A stretch of DNA of 64,000 nt from Dipteronia dyeriana (Eukaryota > Streptophyta > Magnoliopsida > Sapindales > Sapindaceae): contig CM065303.1 in assembly GCA_032871835.1 (NCBI GenBank), positions 23,004,001 through 23,068,000 on the forward strand. Direction: 5' to 3'. The notes beneath the pieces were generated by a model. The model was not told the origin of the DNA. It did no database searches and saw only the letters and a program-made list of their open reading frames with translations. The translations under genes were made by a program, and so were the position numbers. This document shows, one piece after another, positions 10,719 to 21,825 of the stretch. Numbering within the stretch: position 1 is the first letter of the stretch; every line of letters begins with the position of its first letter.

Positions 10719-12290
10719 ATCCTTATTACCATACCATATTGGACGATGATCATATAACTACACCATTAAATAAATTAAAAATATAATATCACCTTAACTA
10801 TGTTTTTTTTTTTTTTCAAAATTTCTATCCCAAATTAATAGACGTGGCAAAAATTTTATTTAAATAATATGTATTTAGATGTGATTGGGAACTTTTTCTT
10901 GCCTTCATTTTTTTTAGGTCATGGTAGTTTAAAATTTAGGATGCTTTCCGTAACGTTTTAAGTTTGTCTTTTTGTTTTTAGTATTTGTAAATTTTGAAAA
11001 TCCCAATCATTGAAAACTGTTTTCGAAAAAAATTAAGTAATAATATTATAATAAAAGAAAAGGGCATTAAAAAATATATTGTGAATGAAAAGCAAATAAA
11101 GCAACAATTTTTTATAAATAAATTCATTAAAAATTTTAAAATTTAATATAAATTTTTGATATTTAAATTTTATAATAAAAATAAGTAAATTTATTATAAA
11201 CAATTATCAAGTACGAGATCCCATACGAATTTTTTGTACGGTAGTGATTCCGTACAAATTTTTTATATTGATTTTGCACCTGATAATTGCTAATGTTATA
11301 ATAAATCCCACTTATCCATTAAATATTATTATAATTTACTTAAAAAAATTATAGACTCAAATCAGCTGTCTAAAAATGGTGTCCAAATTTATGTTTAACC
11401 AACCAAATTGAGATATGTGTCTATATTTATAGAAGAAGTTAAAAAAAAAAAAACATTAGTGGTACTATTAGCACCCTCACTACTAAACTATTTATGTTCC
11501 AATTTTTATAATTTTGATTTCATTATATAAAATTAAATGTTTTTTTTTATTTTTATTATTTATTTTCAGGATTTTACATATTTTTCAAACTTAATATACC
11601 TCATATCTTTTTCAATATACACACATGCTTCATCCCTAATCTTTATATACATTTTTTCTTACATCCATTTGCAAGACTTGTTTTTTTTTTCTTTTTTCAT
11701 GGTGAAACTATCCTTATTAAGTGCAATTTTTTTTTCTTTTCTGTAGTCGATTGGATTGTTGGTGGTAGATTGTGAGCATGATATTGATCGTCTAATTATT
11801 TTTTGAACGATTGAGGTACGGTTTTGATATGGTTTTGTTTCTTCAGAGATTAGGTGTTTTTTGTTGCGATTCTTGGTGCAATTCGTTATTTTTTTTTTGT
11901 AAATAACATTAAACTAACTTTGGAAGATCAAGAATAAAAACTACAAAAGAATTGATACAAATTATAGAATTTTTGGAAGATCTGAGAGAAAATAAACGAG
12001 AGATATAAAATAGCAAACAACCAAACATGGATTGGGAATTTGAAAAGAAAAACAAAATAAACATGTGAAACAATAAGATCAATAAATATTAAATATGGAA
12101 AACATGAGAACGAGATCTGAAAGAAAATATAAACAAAAACAATAACAATTCAACAATTTGAAATAATCTATATAATTATGGTTTTGAAATAAGGAAAATG
12201 AGATTTTATTAGTTTACTTCGCATATATATATATATATATATAAAATAAAAATCGTATGTCACTTTAAATAATTTGATAAAGGAAAAAAA
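10719..12290. other. AT-rich intergenic sequence
   Basis: No gene supported. It contains long A and T runs, a small foldback at about 11187-11310 and an (AT)n run at 12223-12243. The 69-codon frame at 11537-11746 is almost all Phe, Ile, Leu, Ser and Tyr from T-rich DNA and is not credible as a gene. Confidence 0.7.
11187..11310. repeat. Small foldback/MITE-like inverted repeat
   Basis: ATTTATTATAA...CAATTATCAAGTACGAGATC on the left pairs with GATTTTGCACCTGATAATTG...TTATAATAAATCC on the right. The inner 20-base arms match at about 16 positions and the outer arms share ATTTATTATAA. The centre holds a second near-palindrome (TTTTTTGTACGG.../CCGTACAAATTTTTT). The size and symmetry fit a tiny MITE. 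Confidence 0.5.
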
Positions 12291-12291
12291 T

Positions 12292-12712
12292 AGTTATTAT
12301 TAAAAACTACCTTGTCGTTTGAGTTATGGGTCAAAAACCATCATCTAGTTTCATTATTAGCTAAAAATTACCATACTTTCTAATTTATTAGCCAAAAACA
12401 ACTTTCTATTTAGATCCGTTAATATTTCCAACAAAATATATTATTTTACCCTTATATTTAAATATAAATAAAAAACGGTTAAAAATCCTTATAAAAAACG
12501 ATTAAAAATCTTTAAAAAAAACGATTTGATACCTTTGATCGCCGACTCTTTTAGCCAAAAGCTTCCCCTCGCATAATGTGGTCCAGTGGGGTATAAATAG
12601 TTCACATGAGTGTTGTCAAAGGATGGTTTTTAGTAAAAAAAAAAAGTAAAAAAAGAAACTAGAGAGTGGTTTTTGATCAAAAACTTAAACTAGAAAAGGG
12701 CTTTTAATAATA
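12292..12712. mobile_element. MITE with about 50-bp terminal inverted repeats
   Basis: The left arm (from about 12294: ATTATTAAAAACTACCTTG, then GTTTGAGTTATGGGTCAAAA, then ACCATCATCTAGTTTC) is matched by the reverse complement of the right arm ending near 12712 (TATTATTAAAAGCCCTTTTC, AGTTTAAGTTTTTGATCAAA, AACCACTCTCTAGTTTC). About 70% of positions agree over 50 bases. The interior is non-coding. Long terminal repeats with no coding capacity fit a Mutator-type MITE. I could not fix a clean 9-bp target duplication. Confidence 0.65.
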
Positions 12713-13800
12713 TTATATAAAAAATACTAAATAATTTAAAAAGTAGGTGTACCGTTACATTACTAAAAAAATTTAATTAAATGTAGACACATGTCTTAAT
12801 TTAATTGGTTAAACATAAATTTGTACACCTACAATAATTTTGTGTCCAAATATTATTACAATTAAATATATAATTATTACAATAGGACTCACATATTAAA
12901 TTACTTGCATACAGCAATTGCCAGGGTAAAACAATGGAAACATCAATTTTTTGTTTCCATCTTCCCGCTTTTCTTGTTTAGTTTGTGGGAAAATGTAATT
13001 CTTTGATTTCGGTGTTTTCACCCATAACGAACGTGTTTTCTTTGATTTCTCCATTTTGAAGACAAAAATGTAAAAGGATACCGAACGCTCTCTTAATGTT
13101 TTTGTCAATATTTCCATTTTGTTGAAGAAGAAAAAAACCCTTAAATAAGTTGTAGACGTGTAACATGTAATATTCAGGAGTGAAAGTTCTCAGACAGTGT
13201 AAAATAGAAAGATAGAGCAAGAAAATAGATCTCAAGACAGAGAGTTCGGTGGTGGGAAATATATAAGATGGGTCACACCTAGAAATATGAACGGATCTAT
13301 AGTCGGCACGAAAAGAAGTCAACCGAAAATTCTAGAGAGAGAAAGACTAATAAAAGGTTTATTTTCACCATTTTCAGTACATGAAAGTTATGTCATTCCA
13401 TCAATTGAATTTTATTTTCTAGTATAGACTCCATTTTTGGGCATGTTATTATGTTAGATCATATGTAATGAGTGATGTTCTCTATGTTATATTTGTTACA
13501 CAACACTACAACACTATATACGTTAGAGTTAAAACTCTTAATGTTAAAATCGCGTCATTTATACTGGTCTCCATTTTATTATAGTAAATTAGTACAATAA
13601 CACATATCTTTGTGACGAAACATGCACATCAAATAACTTTTGAAGTAACAAATGTACACATGAACATAATCAGCCAAAGGTCGAAGAGTCCAACCGTTGG
13701 GCTTGTGTGGGTCTAAGAATATCAAGAGAGAGTTGCTCAGAAATTTTAAGGTAAATCAGTCTATTGTAACTCATCATGATAACATGGAATGTAAATTAAT
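12713..13800. other. Non-coding, downstream of thioredoxin-like copy 2
   Basis: No supported gene. Overlapping minus-strand frames at 12896-13322 have no recognisable domain and biased composition. The stretch lies 3' of the minus-strand pseudogene at 13801-14075. Confidence 0.6.
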
Positions 13801-14075
13801 TTACAAGACAAATGTAATATACATAATGACTATATCTACTTGCAACACGTCAAATATTGAAGAACACGTAGTTGGATTACGTCCAGTAAATATTGAACAC
13901 ATAGTTGGATAATGTCGGATGAAGAACCCTCTGGCTGACTCATAAACATCCACCAACCCCAACACAACCTTTCCCTTCAACATCTTAGCGGTCACCGACG
14001 TCGCGTACTCCAGGTCCAATAGTTTCCGGGACATGGGGCGGTTAGAGTTGTAGAACAATAACATCATCATCAATC
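13801..14075 (-). pseudogene. Thioredoxin/PDI-like copy 2, C-terminal half
   Basis: Minus-strand reading LLFYNSNRPMSRKLLDLEYA, then GKVVLGLVDVYESARGFFIR and HYPTMCSIF, aligns with residues about 90-148 of copy 1 (LFFYDSNCPTCKKLAPEYA; DAYESAGKLFIPHYPTMC). The redox CxxC is lost: C-P-T-C has become R-P-M-S. The frame runs past the homologous stop to about 13801. Its N-terminal half lies 5.4 kb away at 19446-19560, on the other side of a Copia insertion. It cannot encode a working redox protein. Confidence 0.8.
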
Positions 14076-14542
14076 TGTTAGGCAAAGGTCTTTTGCTATA
14101 ACAAAGAACAAGAATATGCAGCCAACCAGCATGTTGAGATTTATGAAGCACATAAAGGTTGTTACTACAGTGAAGCCAAAAGCAGAGTATCCTAGATCAT
14201 TAGCAGATGGAAGATAGTATCGTAAGAATGCTGTTAGTATTAGCTCAAGTATTAGTTGGCTGTTAAGAAGAGTTAGTTAGTTACTATTTGTAACTAACAA
14301 TTGACGTGGAACAATAAAATTGGTTGGCAATTTCTTGATTTGTTAAAAGCATTGTTAGTGTTCTAGATAACTGATATATACATCAGATTTCTGTACATTA
14401 ATCAGATATAGAAAAAGTAGAAGAAGCTTCTCAGTAAAAAAATCTCCATTAATGGAGTCTTTCAAGTTCTATCTTTATATTTTTCTTTTATGCATTTTAT
14501 CAAACACTTGTTCATCTTTATCAATATCTTTGTGTTTCAACA
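14076..14542 (+). repeat. 5' LTR of Copia element B
   Basis: The 467-bp LTR runs from TGTTAGGCAAAGG to TTTCAACA, and the primer binding site starts at the next base. It matches 19195-19445 over AAAGGTCTT.TGCTATAA, CCAACCAGCATGTTGAG, GTTAGTATTAGCTCA and TGACGTGGAACAATA. The left edge is less certain by a few bases, because the two copies differ there (TGTTAGGCAAAGG against TGTAAAAGG). Confidence 0.75.
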
Positions 14543-14554
14543 TGGTATCGGAGC
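14543..14554 (+). promoter_or_regulatory. Primer binding site (initiator Met-tRNA type)
   Basis: TGGTATCGGAGC starts directly after the LTR end. It differs by one base from TGGTATCAGAGC, the usual plant Copia site complementary to the 3' end of initiator tRNA-Met. Confidence 0.85.
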
Positions 14555-14622
14555 TCACTAATTAACATCATGACGAATCGATCCCAATCACCAATTTTAC
14601 ATCAAATCGAAGTTCTCAATGA

Positions 14623-15940
14623 GTGTTCTCTTCTCAAATTCCAAGTGAAGATCAAATTCTAGATCCTCAGTTTATAGCATCTGCAATGGAGGTTACATCT
14701 CTTACTAAGAGACTAAACTTTAATCTTTCTACAAAACTAGGTAAGTCCAATTATCTTTACTGGAAAGAACAAATATTACCTATTATTCAAGCTTTTGATC
14801 TTAAAGATTTTCTCTGTGGAACGAATCAACCTTCAAACATGTATGTGAATATAAAAGTAACTAATGAGTCTGGTGAGAAGTATGTGGAAAAACGTATGAG
14901 TAAAGAATTTTCGAGTTGGAAACGAGTTGATAAACTGCTCGTAGGGTGGATTTACTCAAACATCAGTGAAATTGTACTAGGTCAGATCATAGGTTGTAAA
15001 ACCTCTTTTGAAGTGTGGAGTCATTCAGAGAAGATTTATACACAACAATCTATGGCAAAAACTATTTAACTCAGAAACCAGCTCCAATCCATCAAGAAAG
15101 GATCTGACTCAATAAGTGACTTTACCTTGAAAATAAAGAATATTCGAGATTCTTTGATGGCTGCAGATGAGAAAGTAAGAGATAGAGATCTGGTTATATG
15201 TTTGGTTAATGGAGTAAGTCATGAATTTGATGCTATTGTTGTTGTAATAACAACTCAAAAGAGGTTTATGAGCTTTGAAGATGCTCAATTTGTTCTAATA
15301 ATGCATGAGCAAACACTTGAACATCTTGATTCTTCTTCACATCTGGAAATTGGACAAGTCTCAACAAATTATGTGTCCAATAATGCTCAAGACAATAGAG
15401 GACAAAGAAATTATAATATACAAGGATCTGACTCAAGTGACTTTGCCTTGAAAATAAAAAATATTGGAGATTCTTTGATGGCTGCAGGTGAGGAAGTAAG
15501 AGATAGAGATTTGGTTATGTGTTTGGTTAATGGAGTAGGTCATGAATTTGATGCTATTGTTGCTGTAATAGCAACTCAACAGAGGTTTATGTTCTAATGA
15601 TGCATAAGCAAAGACTTGAACATCTTGATTCTTCTTCACATCTGGAAATTGGACAAGTCTCAGCAAATTATGTGTCCAATAATGCTCAAGAGAAGAGAGG
15701 ACAAAGAGATTACAATATATAGGGAAACAAAGGTGGTCAAAGAGGAAAAGAAAGAAACAACATGTATAGGGCTCGTGGTAGAATTCATTGCCAAGTTTGT
15801 AACAAACCAGGTCATGGAGCTCTTAAGTGTTATCATAGGTTTGATCAAGCTTTTCAAGGACCACCACAGCAGTAGCAACAACAACACTAGACCTTCCTTA
15901 ATCAGCACCAAAGTTTCAATAGACAACAACAAAGCTTAAA
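14623..15940 (+). pseudogene. Copia gag with internal duplication
   Basis: The N-terminal part reads KLGKSNYLYWKEQILPIIQA (gag entry motif), then WKRVDKLLVGWIYSNIS. The middle (FTLKIKNIRDSLMAADEKVR) occurs twice because of a 324-bp tandem duplication. A CCHC knuckle, C-Q-V-C-N-K-P-G-H-G-A-L-K-C, lies in another frame at about 15780-15830. Stops at 15069, 15597 and 15721 break it. Gag would form the virus-like particle of the element. Confidence 0.85.
15100..15727 (+). repeat. 324-bp tandem duplication inside gag
   Basis: GGATCTGACTCAA...AAAATAAA starts at 15100 and again at 15424. Both copies encode LKIKNI.DSLMAA.E.VRDR and HEFDAIV.VI.TQ.RFM. Copy 2 lacks a few bases (AATAAGTGAC becomes AAGTGAC), and a deletion near 15590 puts its end out of frame. 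Confidence 0.85.
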
Positions 15941-15947
15941 TGGACAG

Positions 15948-18900
15948 TTGCTGCTTGGACCTTCCTCATCATATGTCAACTTTGCTGGGAATCAAACGGA
16001 TTCTCAAACCAATTATCCTCAGAATTTAGCTTTCATAGCTACACCAGAGTTAGCCAACGATCCAGCCTGGTATATGGATAGCAGTGCCACAAACCATATC
16101 ACATCTAATATGAACAATCTATCTCTAAGGTCCAGCTATTAAGGTATTGACAAACTTATTGTTGGAAATGGAAACCAACTTCCAATTCATCATATAGGTG
16201 ACACTTTTATTAAGTCTCATACAAAACCTTTCAAGAAATTGCATCTAAAAAATGTCTTCCATGTTCCTCAAATTACAAAAAATTTGTTAAGCATTTATAA
16301 ATTCACACTTGAAAACAAAGCTAGTGTTGAGTTTTTTCATGATCAATGTGTGATTAAGGATCTCCAAACAAAGAAAACTTTGCTTCGAGGAGCTCTTAAG
16401 GATGACCTCTATTGCTTAAAGTTCAATGAAGTGCCTTCTGATTTCATACAATCAGTTCACAAGCATGATCAAGTTGAAGATTCAAAGCATGTATCTAATT
16501 GCTTTTCTGTACAAAATAATAGCCTTGGAAATACGTTGAAGTCCAAGTCGCAGCAAGCAAACTTGCATACTTATGCTGCTGTGAATGCCAATGTTTAGCA
16601 TGCAAAGTTGGGGCATCCTACTCCTTTGATCCTCCAAAAGATGTAAAACAAAATACATTTTAATAACAAGCTTTACATTCCTCATTTTTGTGATGCATGT
16701 AAACTAGGAAAACTCCATAGATTACCTTTTTCACGGCATGACATTACAGCTACAGCCCCACTAAAACTGATTTATTCAGATATTTGGGGACCAACTCCTA
16801 TGCTTTCTACTAAGGGATACATGTATTACATCTCTTTTATTGATTCTTTCACAAGATTCACTTGGTTGTTTCCATTGAAAATCAAGTCAGATGCTTTGGG
16901 AGTGTTTGTCAAGTTCCAAAGAAATGTAGAACTACATTTTGATTTGAAAATCAAAATCCTACATACATATATGGGAGGTGAATATATATGTTTTGCCTTT
17001 TATCTAGCTACTCAAGGAATTCAAGTGAGGATGTCATGCCCTCACACGCATCAACAAAATGGAACTGCTGAAAGAAAACATAGACATGTTGTAGAAACGG
17101 GTCTTACATTGCTTGCACATGCTAAATGCCTATAAAGTTTTGGTTTGAGGCTTTTAGCACTCAATATTCATTATCAACAACATGCCAATAGCTAAATTTC
17201 ACTTTATGTCTCCTTTCGAGAAACTTTACAAGAAGAGACCAAACTATAGCTTCTTTAAAACTTTTGGTTGTAGATGCTTCCCCTACTTAATAGACTACTT
17301 AAAAACCAAGTTCAATTTTCATTCAGAAAAGTGCATTTTCATTGGATACAATTCTTTGCACAAAAGGTATAAGTGCTTGTACCCTTCTGGACGTATTTTT
17401 GTCTCAAGGCATGTTAAATTTAATGAGTTGGAGTTTCCTTATACAGCTCTCTTTCCTAGCTCTAGCTCGCCTGGTAACATCTCTTCCATGCATAGTATTC
17501 TAATATCTGTTGTGCAACACATGTTATCCCATGTGAAAGGTAATGCCTTCTTAAATGGAAACTCTACTTTAAGACTATAACAGACAGTTGTTTCTTCACC
17601 TGTCAACACAACTTCACATGTTACTAGAACACCTATGTCCTCTCAACAACACTCATTGTCAAATGACAATGCAGACTTTATAATGAGCTCTTCTGATTCT
17701 CCAGCTGGTCCATCAGTTGGTCCTATTGTGTCACCAATTCCAGTTCCTATAGGAACTACCTCGACATATCCAATGACCATAAGATTTAAGAATGGCATCT
17801 TCAAACCCAAGCCTTTGTTACCTCTAACTGTTATTTTACAGAAACTGGTCCAACATCTAAAAAATTAGCACTTCAAGATCCACGATGGGTCAAGGCAATG
17901 AAAGAAGAGTTTAATACATTGCAGTCCAATAACACTTGGTCTCTTGTTCCTTTTGTCTCTAATATGAATATTGTGGGTTGTAAGTGGGTATTCAGAATTA
18001 AGTTCAAGCAAGATGGTAGTCTTTTAAAGCATAAAACTCGATTAGTTGCCTAAGGTTTCCATCAAATACCGGTATTGAATTTTTTGGACACCTTTAATCC
18101 TGTAGTATAAGCCTCTACAATCAGGGTTATCTTCTCCATAGCAGTATCCTTTGGTTGGAAAATTGAACAAGTTGATATCAATAATGCTTTCTAGAATGGT
18201 GACTTATCGGAGGTGGTATACATGTCACAACCTGAAGGGTTTGTTGATGCTTCTAAACCATCTCATGTGTGAAGATTACATAAGTCCCTTTATGGGCTTA
18301 AACAAGCTCCCAGAAGTTAGTTCCACAAATTTCGGTTAGCTCTTTTCTCTTGGGGTTTTACTAATGCTACTTCAGACTCATCATTGTTTACAAAATTTGC
18401 TAGCTCAAATTCCTTGTTCATCATTGTTTATATGGATGATATTCTTATAACCGAAAATTGTCCATAGCTTGTCAAAGAGCTATATATTCGTGATTTATTA
18501 AAGAAGACCAATATGGTAGACTGTAGGCCTTGTGATACGCCTATTGCAGCTGGTGGGAAATTGTCTTTGGCTGATGAAGTTCCATTTACCAACCCAACTC
18601 TTTATAAAAGCACAATTGGTACGTTACAATATCTCACGAATACGAGGCCTAACATCTCATTCAATGTGAATAAACATAGTCAATTTTTAGTTGCTCCAAC
18701 AATGGTACATTGGCAAGGATGTACAAGGGTGTTGCGTTATTTGTGTGGAATTTCTCATCTGGGTATCCACTTCACATCTGCTGCAGCTCTATCTCTTGAA
18801 GCTTTTACTGATGTCGATTGGGCAAGATGCATAGATGATCGTCGCTCCACCAGTGGAAATTATGTGTTACTCGATGGCAATCTAGTTTCTTGGAGCTCTA

Positions 18901-19220
18901 GAAAGCAAAAAGTGGTTGCTAGATCTAGCACAGAGGCAGAATACCGCTCGATTGCCCAAGTGACTACTGAAGTTATGTGGCTCAGGTCTTTGCTTTAAGA
19001 ACTTCAAATTGATTTACCTAAATGCTCTGTTGTCTGGTGCGACAACATTGGTGCCAATTCTCTCTCTCAAAATCCTGTTTTTCACCAGCGTACTAAACAC
19101 ATTGACATTGACACTCACTTTATTCGTGAGAAAGTGTTATCTGGTGAAATTGATACAAGGTATGTCCCAACCGAGCATCAGGTGGCTGACATATTTGTAA
19201 AAGGTCTTCTGCTATAATAG
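15948..19220 (+). pseudogene. Copia pol polyprotein relic (protease, integrase, RT, RNase H)
   Basis: Protease: AWYMDSSATNHITSNM, with D-S-S in place of the usual D-S-G. Pre-integrase: LKNVFHVPQITKNLLSIYKF. Integrase: C-D-A-C-K-L-G-K zinc part, IYSDIWGP and FIDSFTRFTWLF, then HQQNGTAERKHRHVVETG, so first Asp and Glu are kept; the middle Asp site reads LHTYMGGEY. RT from about 17880: KWVFRIK, VDINNAF, SLYGLKQAPRS, YMDDILIT. Between YMDDILIT and IRDLLKKTNMVDC about 90 bp of RT is deleted. RNase H: TDVDWARCIDDRRSTSGNYV, STEAEYRSIAQ, WCDNIGANSLSQNPVFH, VPTEHQVADIFVKGL. There are at least ten stops or frameshifts. Confidence 0.88.
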
Positions 19221-19445
19221 AGAACAAGAATATGCAACCAACCAGCATGTTGAGCTTTATGAAGCACAGAAAGGTTGTTACTGTAGTGAAGCCAAAAACA
19301 GAGTATCCCAGATCATTAACAGAGTATCTGAGATCATTAACAGATGGAAGATAGTATCGTCAGATTGTTGTTAGTATTAGCTCAGGTATTAGTTGGCTGT
19401 TAAGAAGGGTTAGTTAGTTACTCTAACAACTGACGTGGAACAATA
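19195..19445 (+). repeat. Truncated 3' LTR of Copia element B
   Basis: It matches the first ~250 of 467 bases of the 5' LTR up to CGTGGAACAATA near 19445, then passes directly into thioredoxin-like sequence. A short extra repeat (GAGTATC..AGATCATTAACAGA, about 19300-19345) is present only here. The RNase H reading ends inside the LTR start. Confidence 0.8.
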
Positions 19446-19560
19446 CCATTGGTGGTAGTAGAAGATTGATCTGCAGCTGGTTCAAGATTTTTCATGGATT
19501 GAGCAAAAGTTAAGCAATTGAGAGTGAATATGAGGATTGAAATGAAGAGAAAGAGAAGAG
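19446..19560 (-). pseudogene. Thioredoxin/PDI-like copy 2, N-terminal half
   Basis: Minus strand KTLLFLFISILIFTLNCLTF, then AQSMKNLEPAADQSSTTTN, aligns with copy 1 KTTLLCLFIISVLLDHFTPV, then SQFMENKPAAAAESSTTVAN: the same hydrophobic anchor and Ala/Ser/Thr linker. In the frame upstream of KTLL a TAG stop appears where copy 1 has its first residues, so the original start is lost. Together with 13801-14075 it is one gene cut by a Copia element. Confidence 0.8.
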
Positions 19561-21820
19561 TTTTCGAATGGTTGAGCTAAATTCAGACAAAGAGGAAAGA
19601 GAGAACAACAATGCTTTGCTGTGTAATTGTGATTGTGATTTTGATTTGTGAATGTGAATGTGATCATGATCGAATAATGTACTATCAAATTTATACATAT
19701 AGTTAGTTGGCAGTGGTTGCATTATGTTGAAGATTATTTATTTATTTATTCATTTTAAATTGCGAAGTTAGGATCTTGTAAGGATTTACAGAATTACAGA
19801 ATTACAGAATTATATTTATAAACCTCATTGTTTGGAAGGAAACTTCAAAGAAGCTTCCACTGTAACCAGTTTGAGTCATGGTATTGTAAATCACAAAGTG
19901 TATTGGGGTAACCCCTCTCATGTAGAGTGAGTCATTTTTCGGACAATTCTTCAAAGATTGATTTCGCCAGATTTTGATAGACCATACACCTAAAAAAATA
20001 TTTTAAAGGAAAAGAAAATCGGTTCAGGGTATGAGACATGCTTAAATCAAGCATTACAATCTCACATTTGACTACTACAATATGTGAGAGGAAAGCTGTG
20101 CTTTTTTTTATAAGTAATTAGGTGAAACTTTGAAGAAGTAAAAATGAATTTTTATGTGTCATCTAGCTAGTTCGGGTTTGAGAAGATCGAATAAAAAAAG
20201 CAATGAGATATTTTTAGGTAAATACTAATCAATTAATCATCTATTATTATAAGTTCATCTAATTTTAACACATTATCAAAATGAAGTCATCATTTGCCAT
20301 GCCTAATCTAAAATTATTAAAAAAAAAATCAATTCATAACCACTCAATAATCTGATATTAATTTATTAAACATATTAAAACGTATTATAATAAATAAAAA
20401 ACAAAACAAAATAAGAGAATGTTTTAATTTGAATTATTAAAATGAAAGGGATGTACAACCATCTTTGGCTCTCTACTAAGAGGTGATATGTATAAATTTA
20501 GAAAATATTAATTAAAAAAAACAATAATTAAAAGGAAGGAAGAGATGGGTGACCAAGAAATGAGAGTTGACTACAACTTTTTTTTTCTTTGGAATTCTCA
20601 AGCAAGGTACATGTTCAACACTGTTATGTAGGGTTTAAAGTTGACTTTGACCTCGTGCCCTACAAGATTATAATCATAACATTAAGTTTTTGGAAAAAAA
20701 AGGATATTATTGATTTAGTCTCTATAATTTTTTTAAATATCTATTTTTTACTCACTTATTCATTTTTTACTGATTGGTCCCTATATTTTCAAAAGCCACT
20801 CAATTTGGTTCCTTTGTGAGTCAGATGTTGGTCAACTTTAACGGTTTCAAGGGTAATTTTATCTTTAAACCAAAAAATACCAACATGTCAGCACCAAACA
20901 ATAAATATTTTAATTAAAAAATATTTGTATTATATAAAAAATAAAAAAGTAATAAAAATTGAAAACTAAAATAAAATAAAATCTAATTTGAAAAATGAAA
21001 AACAAAAAATAATTAATACAAATAGTTTTGAAAAATGAAAAACAAATATATTTTTTAAACGGCTCTCTACAATCAATCTTTCTTAAAAATCAAAGGTGAA
21101 TGGTGGAGATCAAATAAAATATATTTTTTTCATTAAACGGAGTTTTAAAAAAAATCCTGTTTAATCTCAAAATTCTAATAAATCATTGAGAGATCAATCA
21201 ATGATTTACCAGAATTTTGGAATGTCTGAAGAACTACTTGTTAGGTATACATTTAAAATATGACGGTCAAATGTATTGGTGGGAGGGAAAATAGTTTAAA
21301 CATCTTGGTTTTCCAAGATACATTATTAGCTCACATAATTCAGAATTAATTTGAACCTATATTGGGTGTTCTTCAATAGATCACAAATAAGTGTTTATTT
21401 ACTTGTTAGGTATACACTTTTTTTCTTAATTGTCTATCATGAAAATTCTAGTGTTATAACAAGGGCACCAAGACACTATCACCGAGTTAAGATGACATTT
21501 CTAACATGAAGGCCAATTCTAAAATGCATCCATTCATTGTATCATCTATCAATTTCCTAAACATTGCATCAACTCCTACAAACTTGAACTTCTATAATAA
21601 CAATTATAGGCCTACACAATAAAAGCAGAAATTAAACCTCAAAATTCAGTGATCAAATGCTAAAATATTGTTCCTAAATAGAGTCCAAACATAAATTTTA
21701 TATGCCAAACAAAATGAAAAATGAAAAAAAAAACATAACAAAAACAAAAAAACACATCCGGGTATTTTAGTTTTTTAATTTTTTTGCCATATATTTTGTT
21801 AATTTACCTGAGACGACAAA
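19561..21820. other. AT-rich non-coding, upstream of thioredoxin-like copy 2
   Basis: No gene supported. The part at 20556-20665 resembles 9900-10010 upstream of copy 1. Bases 20668-20880 carry a phrase common in plant dispersed repeats (GGTCCCTATATTTTCAAAAG, then CAATTTGGTTCC). A word TACTTGTTAGGTATACA occurs at about 21237 and again at about 21402. Confidence 0.6.
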
Positions 21821-21825
21821 TCAAC

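Larger units (their letters stand above)
14076..19445 (+). mobile_element. Copia element splitting thioredoxin-like copy 2
   Basis: The order is 5' LTR, primer binding site, gag with knuckle, protease, integrase, RT, RNase H and a truncated 3' LTR, all plus strand and roughly full length. The left flank is the C-terminal half and the right flank the N-terminal half of one minus-strand thioredoxin-like gene. About 38 codons between the halves (copy 1 residues 48-86) and the last ~220 bp of the 3' LTR are both missing. One deletion across the right junction explains both. Stops and frameshifts occur throughout. Confidence 0.9.

Noticed and set aside
11537..11746. 69-codon frame
   Set aside because: T-rich DNA giving Phe/Ile/Leu/Ser/Tyr only.
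12896..13322. Two overlapping minus-strand frames, up to 114 codons
   Set aside because: No domain, overlapping each other in different frames, and no homologous stretch elsewhere in the window.
19482..19722. His/Ser-rich minus-strand frames
   Set aside because: The frame that matches thioredoxin copy 1 is a different one; these are shadows of it.
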